A DNA stretch of 64,000 nt from Anaerobacillus alkalilacustris (GCF_001866005.1 NZ_MLQR01000002.1:561-64560), one strand, 5' to 3'; shown: positions 47,091 through 55,012, counted from the first letter of the stretch. Translations and numbers: made by a program. The notes: generated by a model from the sequence alone, not told the origin.

Positions 47091-48344
47091 GTGATCTCAG
47101 AAATAAAAATGCCTCAGCTAGGTGAGAGTGTAACGGAAGGTACAATTAGTAAATGGCTTGTGAAAAAAGGAGATAAAATAAACAAGTATGATCCTTTAGC
47201 TGAAGTGATGACTGATAAAGTAAATGCAGAAATTCCTTCCACTTTTTCAGGAACGATTAAAGAGCTAATTGCAAAAGAAGACGAGACAATTGAAGTTGGT
47301 GGTGTTATTTGTACTATTCAAATAGAGGGAGATAAAGTAGTAGAAACTATTGCAAAAACTACTTCGATAGATAAAAAAACGAATTTAGATCGTACTAATA
47401 TTAGTGTAAAGAGTCGTTACTCCCCAGCTGTTCTTCGTCTTGCTAGTGAGCATAATATTGATTTGCTAATGGTAACGGGTACAGGCCGTGGAGGGCGGAT
47501 AACTAGAAAAGATATTCAATCAATAATAGAAAGTGGGAATTTATCTCACGTAGAAATAACTGAACCAGTACAAGAAAAAATAACAAATAATGAAGTAAAT
47601 GATGATAAAATCGATATACAGCCACGGGCAACTACTGTGGTAGGCGATATAGAAATCCCGGTTACAGGTGTTCGTAAAGCTATTGCAGCAAATATGGTGA
47701 AAAGTAAGCATGAGGCACCGCATGCATGGACAATGGTAGAAGTGGATGTAACTAACCTCGTTAATTTTCGCAATGAAATTAAAGAATCTTTTAAACAGAA
47801 GGAAGGGTATAATTTAACGTATTTACCATTCTTTATAAAAGTAGTGGTAGAAGCGTTAAAGGAATTTCCTCAATTAAACTCACTATGGGGCGGAAATAAA
47901 ATTATCCAAAAGAAAGATGTTAATATCTCGATAGCAGTTGCTACTGATAATGCTCTATATGTACCTGTTATTAAACATGCTGATGAAAAGTCAATAAAAG
48001 GACTAGCTGGGGAGATAAATGCACTTGCAAGCAAGGTTAGAAACAAATCAGTTACGAGCAATGATATGCAAGGTGGAACGTTTACAATTAATAATACAGG
48101 TTCGTTTGGTTCAATACTTTCAGCTCCCATTATCAATCATCCCCAGGCTGCGATATTATCTATCGAAGCCATTGTTAAACGACCAGTTATTTTGGATAAT
48201 GATGCCATTGCTATTAGACATATGGTCAATTTATGCTTATCGTTAGATCATCGTGTTTTAGATGGATTGATATGTGGACGGTTCTTAGCCAGTGTAAAAG
48301 AAAAGTTAGAAAAAATATCAAAGGAAAATATAAACGTATATTAA
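47091..48344 (+). CDS. bkdB: Branched-chain 2-oxo acid dehydrogenase E2
   Basis: E2 carries the lipoyl arm and makes the acyl-CoA. The 417 residues have one lipoyl domain (1-77; lipoylated Lys in VMTDKVNAEIPS near 43), a peripheral-subunit-binding domain (SPAVLRLASEHNIDL and GRGGRITRKDI, about 107-142), and a catalytic core with LSLDHRVLDGLICGRFL near the end. The GTG at 47091 is preceded by GGGAGG; an ATG overlapping the bkdAB stop gives a longer form without support. Confidence 0.95.
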   Translation: MISEIKMPQLGESVTEGTISKWLVKKGDKINKYDPLAEVMTDKVNAEIPSTFSGTIKELIAKEDETIEVGGVICTIQIEGDKVVETIAKTTSIDKKTNLDRTNISVKSRYSPAVLRLASEHNIDLLMVTGTGRGGRITRKDIQSIIESGNLSHVEITEPVQEKITNNEVNDDKIDIQPRATTVVGDIEIPVTGVRKAIAANMVKSKHEAPHAWTMVEVDVTNLVNFRNEIKESFKQKEGYNLTYLPFFIKVVVEALKEFPQLNSLWGGNKIIQKKDVNISIAVATDNALYVPVIKHADEKSIKGLAGEINALASKVRNKSVTSNDMQGGTFTINNTGSFGSILSAPIINHPQAAILSIEAIVKRPVILDNDAIAIRHMVNLCLSLDHRVLDGLICGRFLASVKEKLEKISKENINVY

Positions 48345-48357
48345 CGATCCGTATAGT

Positions 48358-48491
48358 TTAATCAAGCTGATTTGTACTTAAGGGTCATGGACCCCCACCT
48401 CGAAGCGTAGCGTAGGTGGGAACTTCCGTTCAGGTGGAGTTGAGACTCCATCTGAATTTCCGATGTTCAAGCGAAGTTAGAACGAGTTCTC
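48358..48491. repeat. Intergenic repeat B, copy 2 (long form)
   Basis: Contains GGGTCATGGACCC, the hairpins CCCACCTCG...CGTAGGTGGG and CAGGTGGAGTTGAGACTCCATCTG, and GTTCAAGCGAAGTTAGAAC. Outer parts match copy 1 at 40880. Confidence 0.7.
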
Positions 48492-48536
48492 CTAACGTGA
48501 ACTGGTCCGTTTTTCAACCAGATAGTTCGATATAAC

Positions 48537-48730
48537 CCACTCTTAAGGTGCAGTAATACCCCTGACTCAAAACTTAACAAAACCGAAAAGTTTAGGTTGG
48601 GGATAAACTGCACCTAAAGGTCCGATACAGAATAATTTTCATCAGTGAAAGTTGATGCTTAGTTATTCTTATGCTTGTGGTATTAGTTAAACTAACAATC
48701 AGTGGGCAATAAAGGAACCCCCACTGAAGT
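48537..48730. repeat. Intergenic repeat C, copy 2
   Basis: The left part (CCCACTCTTAAGG, CAAAACTTAACAAAACCGAA, AAGTTTAGGTTGGGG) and the right part (CAGTGGGCAATAAAGGAAC then CCCCCACTG, forming a hairpin) match the copy at 28800. About 110 bases between them are unrelated to that copy. Confidence 0.6.
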
Positions 48731-48748
48731 TCGGCGATAAAAACACTG

Positions 48749-48797
48749 AGTTGTGTTGTACTAGTGAAATTTCTAGTATGATGCAACTTTTTTTGTT
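48749..48797 (+). terminator. Strong terminator after the repeat B/C block
   Basis: A 16-bp stem (48749-48764 with 48774-48789 approximately), with several G-U pairs, is followed by TTTTTTTT. It is about 400 bases past bkdB and just 3' of repeat C. Confidence 0.8.
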
Positions 48798-48900
48798 AAG
48801 AAAACTATGATGGTAAAATAAAAACTTTATTTACATGGTTTATATAGATATGGGAAAGATAGTAACTGTTAGATTTGTAAAGAAGAAAGGAATGTTTTGA

Positions 48901-49365
48901 ATGAGATGTCCAAAGAAGTTGCTTTTTATATTAATGATAACATCCATACTATTTTCATTTACATCATTCTCTATTGTTAATGCAAAAGAAGGCGTAAACG
49001 AAGAAGCTAGTTCGCAAGTAGGGAAAATAGGGTTTGAACAACGAGTGATCCGAGCGCATTTTAATTTTTATTATCAGCTTCTAGCAGAAAAATATGCTCC
49101 CAAGCATGTAAAAGTATGGAATAATGTTATGAAGGATAGAGATGCTCTGATAAAAAAGTTCAAAGAATTAAAGAAAGATGGAAAAGAACTAGATAATTTT
49201 TACGACGAGACATGGTTGAAAGAACATAACGAAATTCAACAACAGTTTTTAGAGGCAGTTGAAAAAAGAGATGATGAAATCCTTAAAGTAATTGTTCCAC
49301 AAATTATAGATCACCAAAAGCAGCTTAATTCTATTTTAAAGAAACGACTGAAAGAGATTAAATAA
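48901..49365 (+). CDS. Unrecognised secreted or anchored protein
   Basis: Not recognised. The 154-residue product has a signal peptide (about residues 1-28, ending near IVNAKEG) and a charged, helical mature part rich in K, E and Q. No cysteine is found in a lipobox position. The helical content, with HFNFYYQLLAEKYAPKHVKVW and the final HQKQLNSILKKRLKEIK region, suggests a helix bundle. The ATG follows AAGGAATG. It stands alone between repeats and a strong terminator. Confidence 0.6.
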   Translation: MRCPKKLLFILMITSILFSFTSFSIVNAKEGVNEEASSQVGKIGFEQRVIRAHFNFYYQLLAEKYAPKHVKVWNNVMKDRDALIKKFKELKKDGKELDNFYDETWLKEHNEIQQQFLEAVEKRDDEILKVIVPQIIDHQKQLNSILKKRLKEIK

Positions 49366-49408
49366 AAACCAATGGAGACAAAGAAATTGTCTCCATTGGT
49401 TTTTATTT
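49363..49408. terminator. Terminator after the secreted protein gene
   Basis: AAAAACCAATGGAGACAA pairs with TTGTCTCCATTGGTTTTT around AGAAA. Perfect stem with flanking A/T runs. Confidence 0.92.
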
Positions 49409-49410
49409 AA

Positions 49411-49561
49411 TCAGAATTTATTAATTTCTAACTTGGAAACTGTCTAGCTCCAGGCGCCATCGGCTCGATCACTTCAGACCTTCTCTTTCGGTCAATAACC
49501 GACCGCTACGAGCAGGTCTTCAAGTGTTTTTCGCCGATAAGCGGGCGCCTTGCGCTTTTCC
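49411..49561. repeat. Dispersed intergenic repeat A, copy 4
   Basis: Starts TCAGAATTTATTAATTTC, TAACTTGGAAACTGTCTAG, contains GGCTCGATCACTTCAGACC, and ends GCGGGCGCCTTGCGCTTTTC. It follows a terminator, as copy 3 does. Confidence 0.8.
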
Positions 49562-49663
49562 TGAAAAATTAAGTTCTATTTTAGAGAATGAAAGTATAAA
49601 TAAGACTATAGGCTTTGCAATGAAGCTATAGTTTTATTAATGAGGGTTTAAATGTTTTACAAA

Positions 49664-49678
49664 TCGTAACATTTACGA
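49664..49678. promoter_or_regulatory. Zur box 1 upstream of the zinc-binding protein
   Basis: TCGTAACATTTACGA is a 7-1-7 palindrome of Zur type. It immediately precedes a TATAAT at 49679-49684, so a bound repressor would block RNA polymerase. Confidence 0.7.
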
Positions 49679-49700
49679 TATAATCCTTTTTGTTAATAAA

Positions 49701-49715
49701 ACGTAATCGTTACGA
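49701..49715. promoter_or_regulatory. Zur box 2 upstream of the zinc-binding protein
   Basis: ACGTAATCGTTACGA is a second 7-1-7 palindrome, downstream of the -10 and overlapping the likely transcription start. It lies 12 bases before the start codon and touches the ribosome-binding region. Confidence 0.75.
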
Positions 49716-49727
49716 AAGGGGATTGAC

Positions 49728-51032
49728 ATGAAAATTAAATCAAGCTTATTTGCAATTATGTTAGTGTTGTCTACATTTTTGGTAGCATGTGGTGCAAATC
49801 AAGAGCAACCAGAAGAAAGTGCAGAAGAAAGTATAGAAGTTGCAGGAGAGGTTTTACAAGTCTACACAACAATTTTTCCACTTATGGATTTTGTCAATAA
49901 AATTGGAGGAGAGTTTGTAGAGGTAAAAAGTATAGTTCCAGTTGGTGCAGATGCTCATACGTTTGAACCTACAGCCAAAACAATGGTTGATGTATCAAAC
50001 GCAGATTTATATATATATAATGGAGCAGGTATTGAAGGGTTTGCTGATGCAGTAGCAGATGTTTTAAAAACTGGAAGTGTCAAGATTTTAAGAGCAGTAG
50101 ATGGCATCGACCTTATTGATTTTAATCATGATCACGACCACGATCATAGTCATGAAGAAGATGATCACGGACACGACCACGATCATAGTCATGAAGAAGA
50201 TGATCACGGACACGACCACGATCATAGTCATGAAGAAGATGATCACGGACACGACCACGATCATAGTCATGAAGAAGATGATCACGGCCACGACCACGAT
50301 CATAGTCATGAAGAAGAAGGTCACAGCCACGACCACGATCATAGTCATGAAGGAGATGATCACGGACACGACCACGATCATAGTCACGAAGAAGAAGGTC
50401 ACAGCCACGACCACGATCATAGTCATGAAGAAGGTGATCACGGATACGATCACGACCATAGTCATGAAGAAGATGATCACGGACACGACGATCACGGTCA
50501 TTCGCATGGTGAAGAGGATCCGCATGTATGGTTAGATCCAATTCGTTCTATTCAATTAGCTGAAAATATAAAAAATGCTCTAGTTGAATTAATGCCTGAT
50601 GCAGCTGAGGAGTTTGAAAAAAACTTTAAGGTTTTAACAGAACAATTAGAAACATTAGATCAAAAGTTTAAAGACATGGTAGCAGAAATATCAAAAGATA
50701 CTATCATTGTATCTCATGCTGGTTATGGTTACTGGACGGACCGTTACGGCATAAAGCAAGTAGGGATTTCTGGTATTTCACCTACGAATGAACCTTCTAT
50801 TCGCCAGGTACAAAATGTTATTGAATATGCGGAGGAAAATGGTATAGATTTTATTTTGTTTGAACAAAACATACCAACTAACATCGCTGAAACTGTTCGT
50901 TCCCAAATAGGAGCAGAAGCTTTATGGATTCATAATTTAGAAGTATTAGTACAAGAAGATGTAGATAAAAACGAAGATTACTTTAGTCTTATGGAAAGAA
51001 ACATTGAAGTACTAACAACAGCTTTACAATAA
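49728..51032 (+). CDS. Zinc ABC transporter substrate-binding lipoprotein, His-rich (ZnuA/AdcA type)
   Basis: This is a cluster A-I metal-binding protein. The 434 residues begin with a lipoprotein signal (lipobox LVAC, Cys near residue 21). Candidate zinc ligands are the His in VGADAHTFEP, in EEDPHVWLDP and in VSHAGYGYW, plus an acidic residue near FEQNIPTN. Between the first and second ligands is a loop of nine 13-residue units based on HDHDHSHEEDDHG, far longer than the usual His-rich loop (annotated separately). Two Zur boxes precede it, so it should be induced by zinc shortage. No permease or ATPase gene follows; it must use a transporter encoded elsewhere. Confidence 0.9.
   Translation: MKIKSSLFAIMLVLSTFLVACGANQEQPEESAEESIEVAGEVLQVYTTIFPLMDFVNKIGGEFVEVKSIVPVGADAHTFEPTAKTMVDVSNADLYIYNGAGIEGFADAVADVLKTGSVKILRAVDGIDLIDFNHDHDHDHSHEEDDHGHDHDHSHEEDDHGHDHDHSHEEDDHGHDHDHSHEEDDHGHDHDHSHEEEGHSHDHDHSHEGDDHGHDHDHSHEEEGHSHDHDHSHEEGDHGYDHDHSHEEDDHGHDDHGHSHGEEDPHVWLDPIRSIQLAENIKNALVELMPDAAEEFEKNFKVLTEQLETLDQKFKDMVAEISKDTIIVSHAGYGYWTDRYGIKQVGISGISPTNEPSIRQVQNVIEYAEENGIDFILFEQNIPTNIAETVRSQIGAEALWIHNLEVLVQEDVDKNEDYFSLMERNIEVLTTALQ
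50127..50483 (+). repeat. Nine tandem 39-bp units coding the His/Asp/Glu-rich loop
   Basis: Units of 39 bp encode HDHDHSHEEDDHG and variants (four identical in protein, then EEEGHS, EGDDHG, EEEGHS, EEGDHG and EEDDHG). The first units are nearly identical in DNA, so copy number probably changes by slippage. Because cac/cat and gac/gat alternate, all six frames stay open; the antisense and shifted frames here are not genes. Confidence 0.9.
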
Positions 51033-51036
51033 TATA

Positions 51037-51066
51037 GAAAAGCTCATCGTATTGATGAGCTTTTCT
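51037..51066 (+). terminator. Terminator after the zinc-binding protein gene
   Basis: GAAAAGCTCATC pairs with GATGAGCTTTTC around GTATT. Perfect 12-bp stem ending in TTTTC. Confidence 0.88.
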
Positions 51067-51332
51067 TGCTGAATTTCATAATATAGATTTCACAAGAGTA
51101 AAACTAGTTGAATATGTGTGTCTAGTTAGATGTCGCTCAATTAATGAAGTTATGAAAGTGAAAAAGTCGGTATGTCTAGGTACATTATTTTTGGTGTGTT
51201 ACGGTCCTATTCTATACTTCTGGTATGTAGAAGATAAAATAGTTAATATTAATAATGCTTTTTATTTTGTAAAATGATCTAAGAAGTGTACAATATAAAC
51301 ATAGTGTTAATATTTTAAAAGAGGTGAGACTT

Positions 51333-51752
51333 TTGCAATTTAGTTTTTATAATGATGTTATTAATGGTGCAAGAAAAGAAATGGTTGATGCCGGTTATAC
51401 TGAATTGAAGACTCCTGAAGAGGTAGATGAAATTTTAGGAAAAGAGGGAACTTCGTTAGTTTACATTAATTCCGTTTGTGGTTGTGCAGGTGGTATTGCT
51501 AGACCTTCTGCAGCTTATATGGCTAATTATGAGAAGAAACCTAATCATTTTGTTACTGTGTTTGCGGGTCAAGATAAAGAAGCAACAGAAAGAGCAAGAA
51601 CTTATTTTAAAGGGTATGCACCGTCTTCACCATCATTTGCAATTATAAAAAATGGAGAAGTTAAAGCAATGGTTGAAAGACATGAAATTGAAGGTCATGA
51701 GCCAGTTGAAGTGGTACAGAAGCTTGAAAAATATTTTGATGAATTTCTATAA
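51333..51752 (+). CDS. brxB: Bacilliredoxin BrxB (YqiW)
   Basis: Bacilliredoxins remove bacillithiol from oxidised proteins. The 139 residues are of the DUF1094 family, with the active-site motif SVCGCAGGIARP near residue 49 and FVTVFAGQDKEATERARTYF. The TTG at 51333 is six bases after GAGGTG; the GTG at 51324 lies within it. It lies between bkd and art genes, as yqiW does in B. subtilis, which favours BrxB over the paralogue BrxA. Confidence 0.9.
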   Translation: MQFSFYNDVINGARKEMVDAGYTELKTPEEVDEILGKEGTSLVYINSVCGCAGGIARPSAAYMANYEKKPNHFVTVFAGQDKEATERARTYFKGYAPSSPSFAIIKNGEVKAMVERHEIEGHEPVEVVQKLEKYFDEFL

Positions 51753-51761
51753 AAAGCAAGA

Positions 51762-51802
51762 AGGCTTTCACAATAAAGTGTGAAGGCCTCTGTTTATTTA
51801 AA
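51762..51802 (+). terminator. Terminator after brxB
   Basis: AGGCTTTCACA pairs with TGTGAAGGCCT (one G-T) around ATAAAG. The following T run is weak. Confidence 0.7.
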
Positions 51803-51960
51803 GATAAGCTTTAATATAATAACGTAAAAGACTATTAAAAATAATTCATTCTATCAATAAGTACTTGAAGTGGTGATTTTGTAATGCTATAATCTTTTCT
51901 TATAATAATGTAGATTCATGGAATTAGTTAGCGATCTACTCTTAAAAAGGAGAGTGCAGC

Positions 51961-52323
51961 ATGATGCAAGAATTATATGATAAAATTCATTTTTATTTGA
52001 ATATGAATGAGGAAATTTCTTTTGAGGAATTTGATGAATTTTATAAAAAAGTGATTAAATACTATAGCGAAAATGTAGAAAGTTTTACTGAAGAAGATAT
52101 TTGGAAAGGTCTATTTATTGTTGAGAATGTTATGTCGAATGCAGAAAGCCGATCCAAAGAAGTGAAAGGTGCAAAGCAAAAAAAGTATAAAAAGATTTCA
52201 GAGCGTTCTTCGTTATGGGCACAAAATTTTGCTGGTAAATTATACAGTAAAGGATACACAGAAGAACAATTAAACGAACGTTTTGAAAGTATGTTTGACG
52301 ATTATGAAAAAAAAGAAGCATAA
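51961..52323 (+). CDS. Unrecognised 120-residue protein
   Basis: Not recognised. The soluble product is all-helical and highly charged, with FEEFDEFYKKVIKYYSENVE near 21 and WAQNFAGKLYSKGYTEEQLN near 87. There is no signal peptide or membrane segment. The double ATG follows AAGGAGAG, and the codon use is ordinary, so it is likely real. A hairpin with a T run follows, then tRNA-Arg. Nothing in the sequence tells its role. Confidence 0.65.
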   Translation: MMQELYDKIHFYLNMNEEISFEEFDEFYKKVIKYYSENVESFTEEDIWKGLFIVENVMSNAESRSKEVKGAKQKKYKKISERSSLWAQNFAGKLYSKGYTEEQLNERFESMFDDYEKKEA

Positions 52324-52326
52324 AAA

Positions 52327-52365
52327 TGGTGGGATGGGAGTACTTCTCCTTCCACCTGTTTTTCT
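52327..52365 (+). terminator. Terminator after the 120-residue gene
   Basis: GGTGG/CCACC and GGGAG/CTCCT form a two-part stem around TACTT, followed by TGTTTTT. Confidence 0.65.
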
Positions 52366-52414
52366 TATTGACATTTCAAAAAAGGGATGTTATATTTATT
52401 TAGCGTCACAATAA

Positions 52415-52489
52415 GCGCCTATAGTGAAATGGATATCACACGAGATTTCGGCTCTCGGATTCTGGGTTCGAATCCTGGTGGGCGCGCCA
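52415..52489 (+). tRNA. tRNA-Arg (anticodon TCG)
   Basis: The cloverleaf is complete. The acceptor GCGCCTA pairs with TGGGCGC, the D stem GTGA with TCAC, and the anticodon stem CGAGA with TCTCG around the loop TTTCGGC. The T stem is CTGGG with CCTGG, the discriminator is G and CCA is encoded. Bases 34-36 are TCG, reading CGA. Its place before the art genes matches trnQ-Arg of B. subtilis. Confidence 0.95.
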
Positions 52490-52835
52490 TATACATATAA
52501 TCTAAGACTTTAGGAGAATTCCTAAAGTTTTTTGCATTAAAATATTATTAATTACTTCTATGATAAATGAATGTCAAATACAGATCTCAAGTCATTAAGA
52601 TACTATATCTAGTTTAGGCGTTTGAACTAAATTATGGTGCGACTGAATTAATGGGATTATAAAATTCACTCATTCATGAAAAAATAATTAAAATTAACAC
52701 ATACTAATTACAACAAAAAAGTTAAAAGTAATAAAAGACTGTTGACATTTTTTTAGAGCGTGTTATTATACAAAAGGGTGAATAATCATTAATAAAAAAG
52801 AATAAATTTTTTTAGAAAAATATGGGGGTATAGAA
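52490..52835. other. Intergenic region before artP
   Basis: AT-rich spacer. A short hairpin after the tRNA (ACTTTAGGA...TCCTAAAGT, then TTTTTTG, 52506-52535) is its probable terminator. The artP promoter lies at 52742. Confidence 0.6.
52742..52792 (+). promoter_or_regulatory. Promoter of artP with possible ARG box
   Basis: TTGACA (52742-52747) and TATTAT (52764-52769) are 16 bases apart. TGAATAATCATTAA (52779-52792), at the likely start site, resembles the ArgR palindrome TGAAT-N4-ATTCA. It could let ArgR, encoded at 29057, govern arginine uptake. Confidence 0.5.
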
Positions 52836-53603
52836 ATGAAAAAGATATTATCATTTGCATTGAGTTGTGTATTGTCCATTGGAGTATTAACTGCATGTGG
52901 TGGTCAGGCTGATGAAGAGAAAGTAACGTTAGTAATGGGTACTTCAGCAGATTATCCACCTTATGAATTTATTGATACTGCTGTAAGTGATGAAATCATT
53001 GGCTTTGACATTGATATAGCGAACTATATTGCTGATCATTTAGGTTTTGAATTAGAAATACAAGATATGGATTTTAACGGATTAGTTCCGGCACTTACAA
53101 ACAATCGTATTGATTTTGTATTAGCAGGAATGACTCCCACACCAGAACGACTTGAAAACGTGGATTTTTCTGATATTTACTATGTAGCAGAACAAACAAT
53201 CGTTTTTAATGCTGAAAAAGGTTATACAAGCTTAGAGGATTTAGAGGGTAAAAAGCTTGGCGTTCAATTAGGTTCTATTCAAGTAGAATTGGCTAATGAG
53301 ATTGCTGAAGAAATTGGTGGGATAGAAATATTAGAACGTAATCGAATTACTGACTTAATTCAAGAAATAAAGACTGGTCGAATTGACGCTGCCATTATAG
53401 AAGATACTGTTGGTAAAGGGCATATTGAAGCAAACCCTGAGTTAACTTCATTTGTAATTGTTGAGGAAAATGAAGCTGGTTCAGCAATTGCGTTTCCAAA
53501 AGGAAGCGAATTAAAGGATGAGTTTAATAAAGTTTTACAAGAAATGGTTGAAAATGGTGAAATGGATAGACTAATCATGAAATGGTTTTATGGTGAAGAG
53601 TAA
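52836..53603 (+). CDS. artP: Arginine-type ABC transporter substrate-binding lipoprotein
   Basis: The 255-residue family 3 solute-binding protein has a lipoprotein signal (lipobox LTAC, Cys near residue 21), then TSADYPPYEFIDTAVSDEIIGF and GFDIDIANYIADHLG, typical of polar amino acid binders. LEDLEGKKLGVQLGSIQVE near 135 and GRIDAAIIEDTVG near 190 complete the pattern. The substrate is inferred as arginine from the B. subtilis artPQR order next to brxB and tRNA-Arg; lysine or another basic amino acid is possible. Confidence 0.88.
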   Translation: MKKILSFALSCVLSIGVLTACGGQADEEKVTLVMGTSADYPPYEFIDTAVSDEIIGFDIDIANYIADHLGFELEIQDMDFNGLVPALTNNRIDFVLAGMTPTPERLENVDFSDIYYVAEQTIVFNAEKGYTSLEDLEGKKLGVQLGSIQVELANEIAEEIGGIEILERNRITDLIQEIKTGRIDAAIIEDTVGKGHIEANPELTSFVIVEENEAGSAIAFPKGSELKDEFNKVLQEMVENGEMDRLIMKWFYGEE

Positions 53604-53637
53604 AGAAATTTTTAATTAAGAGAGGAATGAGACAGGC

Positions 53638-54297
53638 ATGAATTTGGATATCTCCCAAATCGTGCCTTCTATCCCTTATATAATTAAAGGGATATGGGTC
53701 ACGTTACAAATTGTAAGTGTATCGCTTATATTTGGATTTATACTAGGGACTATTTTATCAATTATGAAAATTGGTAAATTTGCACCTCTTAGATTGATAG
53801 CAGATGTTTATACATCAGTTTTTCGTGGGACGCCGTTAATTTTGCAATTATTTTTAATCTACTTTGCTACCCCACAGGTTATAGGATATGATATTTCTGC
53901 CTTTCAGGCGGCAGTTTTAACTTTCGGTTTAAATTCAGCCGCGTACGTTTCTGAAATCATTCGTGCGGGTATCCAAGCAGTGGATAAAGGGCAAAAAGAA
54001 GCAGCTCAAGCATTAGGTGTTCCTTACACGCCAATGCTTTTAAATATCATTTTGCCTCAAGCAATAAAAAATATTTTGCCAGCACTAGTGAATGAATTTA
54101 TCACATTAACGAAAGAATCGGCAATTATCTCAACTATTGGGGTACTAGACATTATGAGGAGAGCTCAAATTGTCCAAGCTAATCTCTATAGACCTTTTGA
54201 ACCGTTAATATTTGCGGCATTAATATATTATATTATGGTTATGGCACTTACACTGTTAGGTAGACTTCTAGAGAGGAGGTTAAGCCGCAGTGATTAA
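53638..54297 (+). CDS. artQ: Arginine-type ABC transporter permease
   Basis: A 219-residue permease of the HisM/GlnP kind with five membrane segments. It carries the EAA loop [22 protein letters not shown] near 121 that docks with the ATPase, and [16 protein letters not shown]-like [18 protein letters not shown] near 62. It overlaps artR by eight bases. Confidence 0.9.
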   Translation: MNLDISQIVPSIPYIIKGIWVTLQIVSVSLIFGFILGTILSIMKIGKFAPLRLIADVYTSVFRGTPLILQLFLIYFATPQVIGYDISAFQAAVLTFGLNSAAYVSEIIRAGIQAVDKGQKEAAQALGVPYTPMLLNIILPQAIKNILPALVNEFITLTKESAIISTIGVLDIMRRAQIVQANLYRPFEPLIFAALIYYIMVMALTLLGRLLERRLSRSD

Positions 54298-55012
54298 AGT
54301 AAATAATCTCTATAAGTCATTTGGCAAACTAGACGTTTTAAAAGATATCAGTACTGAAATTTCAAAGGGAGATGTCGTAGCTGTTATTGGTCCATCTGGG
54401 AGTGGGAAATCAACGTTTTTACGTTGTTTGAATTTACTTGAAGTACCTTCAGCTGGGCAAATTTGGATAGATGATCAAGAAATTACCGATCCAAAGACGA
54501 ACATCATGAAAGTTCGTCAGAAAATTGGAATGGTGTTTCAGCATTTTCATCTTTTTCCGCATATGAGTACGCTAGATAATATTACGTATGCACCTATGAA
54601 AGTTAAAGGGTTGGATTCTGTAACTGCTAAACAAAATGCTATTGACCTTTTACGGAAAGTTGGATTAGAGGAAAAAGCAAATGAATTTCCTTCTAGGTTA
54701 TCCGGTGGTCAAAAACAAAGGGTGGCAATTGCACGAGCACTGGCAATGGAGCCAGAAGTAATGCTATTTGATGAACCAACCTCTGCGTTAGATCCTGAAA
54801 TGGTAAAAGAGGTTTTGGACGTAATGAAATCCTTAGCCCTTAGTGGTATGACAATGGTTATTGTTACTCATGAAATGGGTTTTGCTAGAGAAGTGGCTGA
54901 TAGGGTTTTCTTTTTAGAGGATGGTAAGTTACTCGAAGATACTCCACCGGAAGAATTCTTCTCAAATCCACAAACTGAAAGAGCAAAAGAGTTTTTAAAT
55001 AAAATATTATAA
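54290..55012 (+). CDS. artR: Arginine-type ABC transporter ATPase
   Basis: The 240-residue ATPase has Walker [13 protein letters not shown] near 35, the Q-loop [12 protein letters not shown] near 83, the signature [17 protein letters not shown] near 140, Walker [15 protein letters not shown] and the switch His in IVTHEMGFA. The GTG start overlaps artQ. The transporter works in uptake. Confidence 0.95.
   Translation: MIKVNNLYKSFGKLDVLKDISTEISKGDVVAVIGPSGSGKSTFLRCLNLLEVPSAGQIWIDDQEITDPKTNIMKVRQKIGMVFQHFHLFPHMSTLDNITYAPMKVKGLDSVTAKQNAIDLLRKVGLEEKANEFPSRLSGGQKQRVAIARALAMEPEVMLFDEPTSALDPEMVKEVLDVMKSLALSGMTMVIVTHEMGFAREVADRVFFLEDGKLLEDTPPEEFFSNPQTERAKEFLNKIL

Larger units (their letters stand above)
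48345..48900. other. Long intergenic region with repeats B and C and a terminator
   Basis: 556 bp between bkdB and the next gene. Nearly all of it is repeat B copy 2, repeat C copy 2 and a strong hairpin terminator at 48749. A 64-codon minus-strand frame (48592-48786) lies in repeat C and the terminator and is not credible. Confidence 0.6.

Noticed and set aside
50127-50483. Regular 39-bp repeats suggesting a CRISPR array
   Set aside because: The units are directly adjacent without spacers and are in-frame coding sequence.
50088-50541. Open frames on both strands across the His-rich repeat (hydrophobic and Arg/Asp-rich repeat proteins)
   Set aside because: They arise from the periodic 39-bp DNA repeat of the zinc-binding protein; they have no start signals and mirror the real frame.
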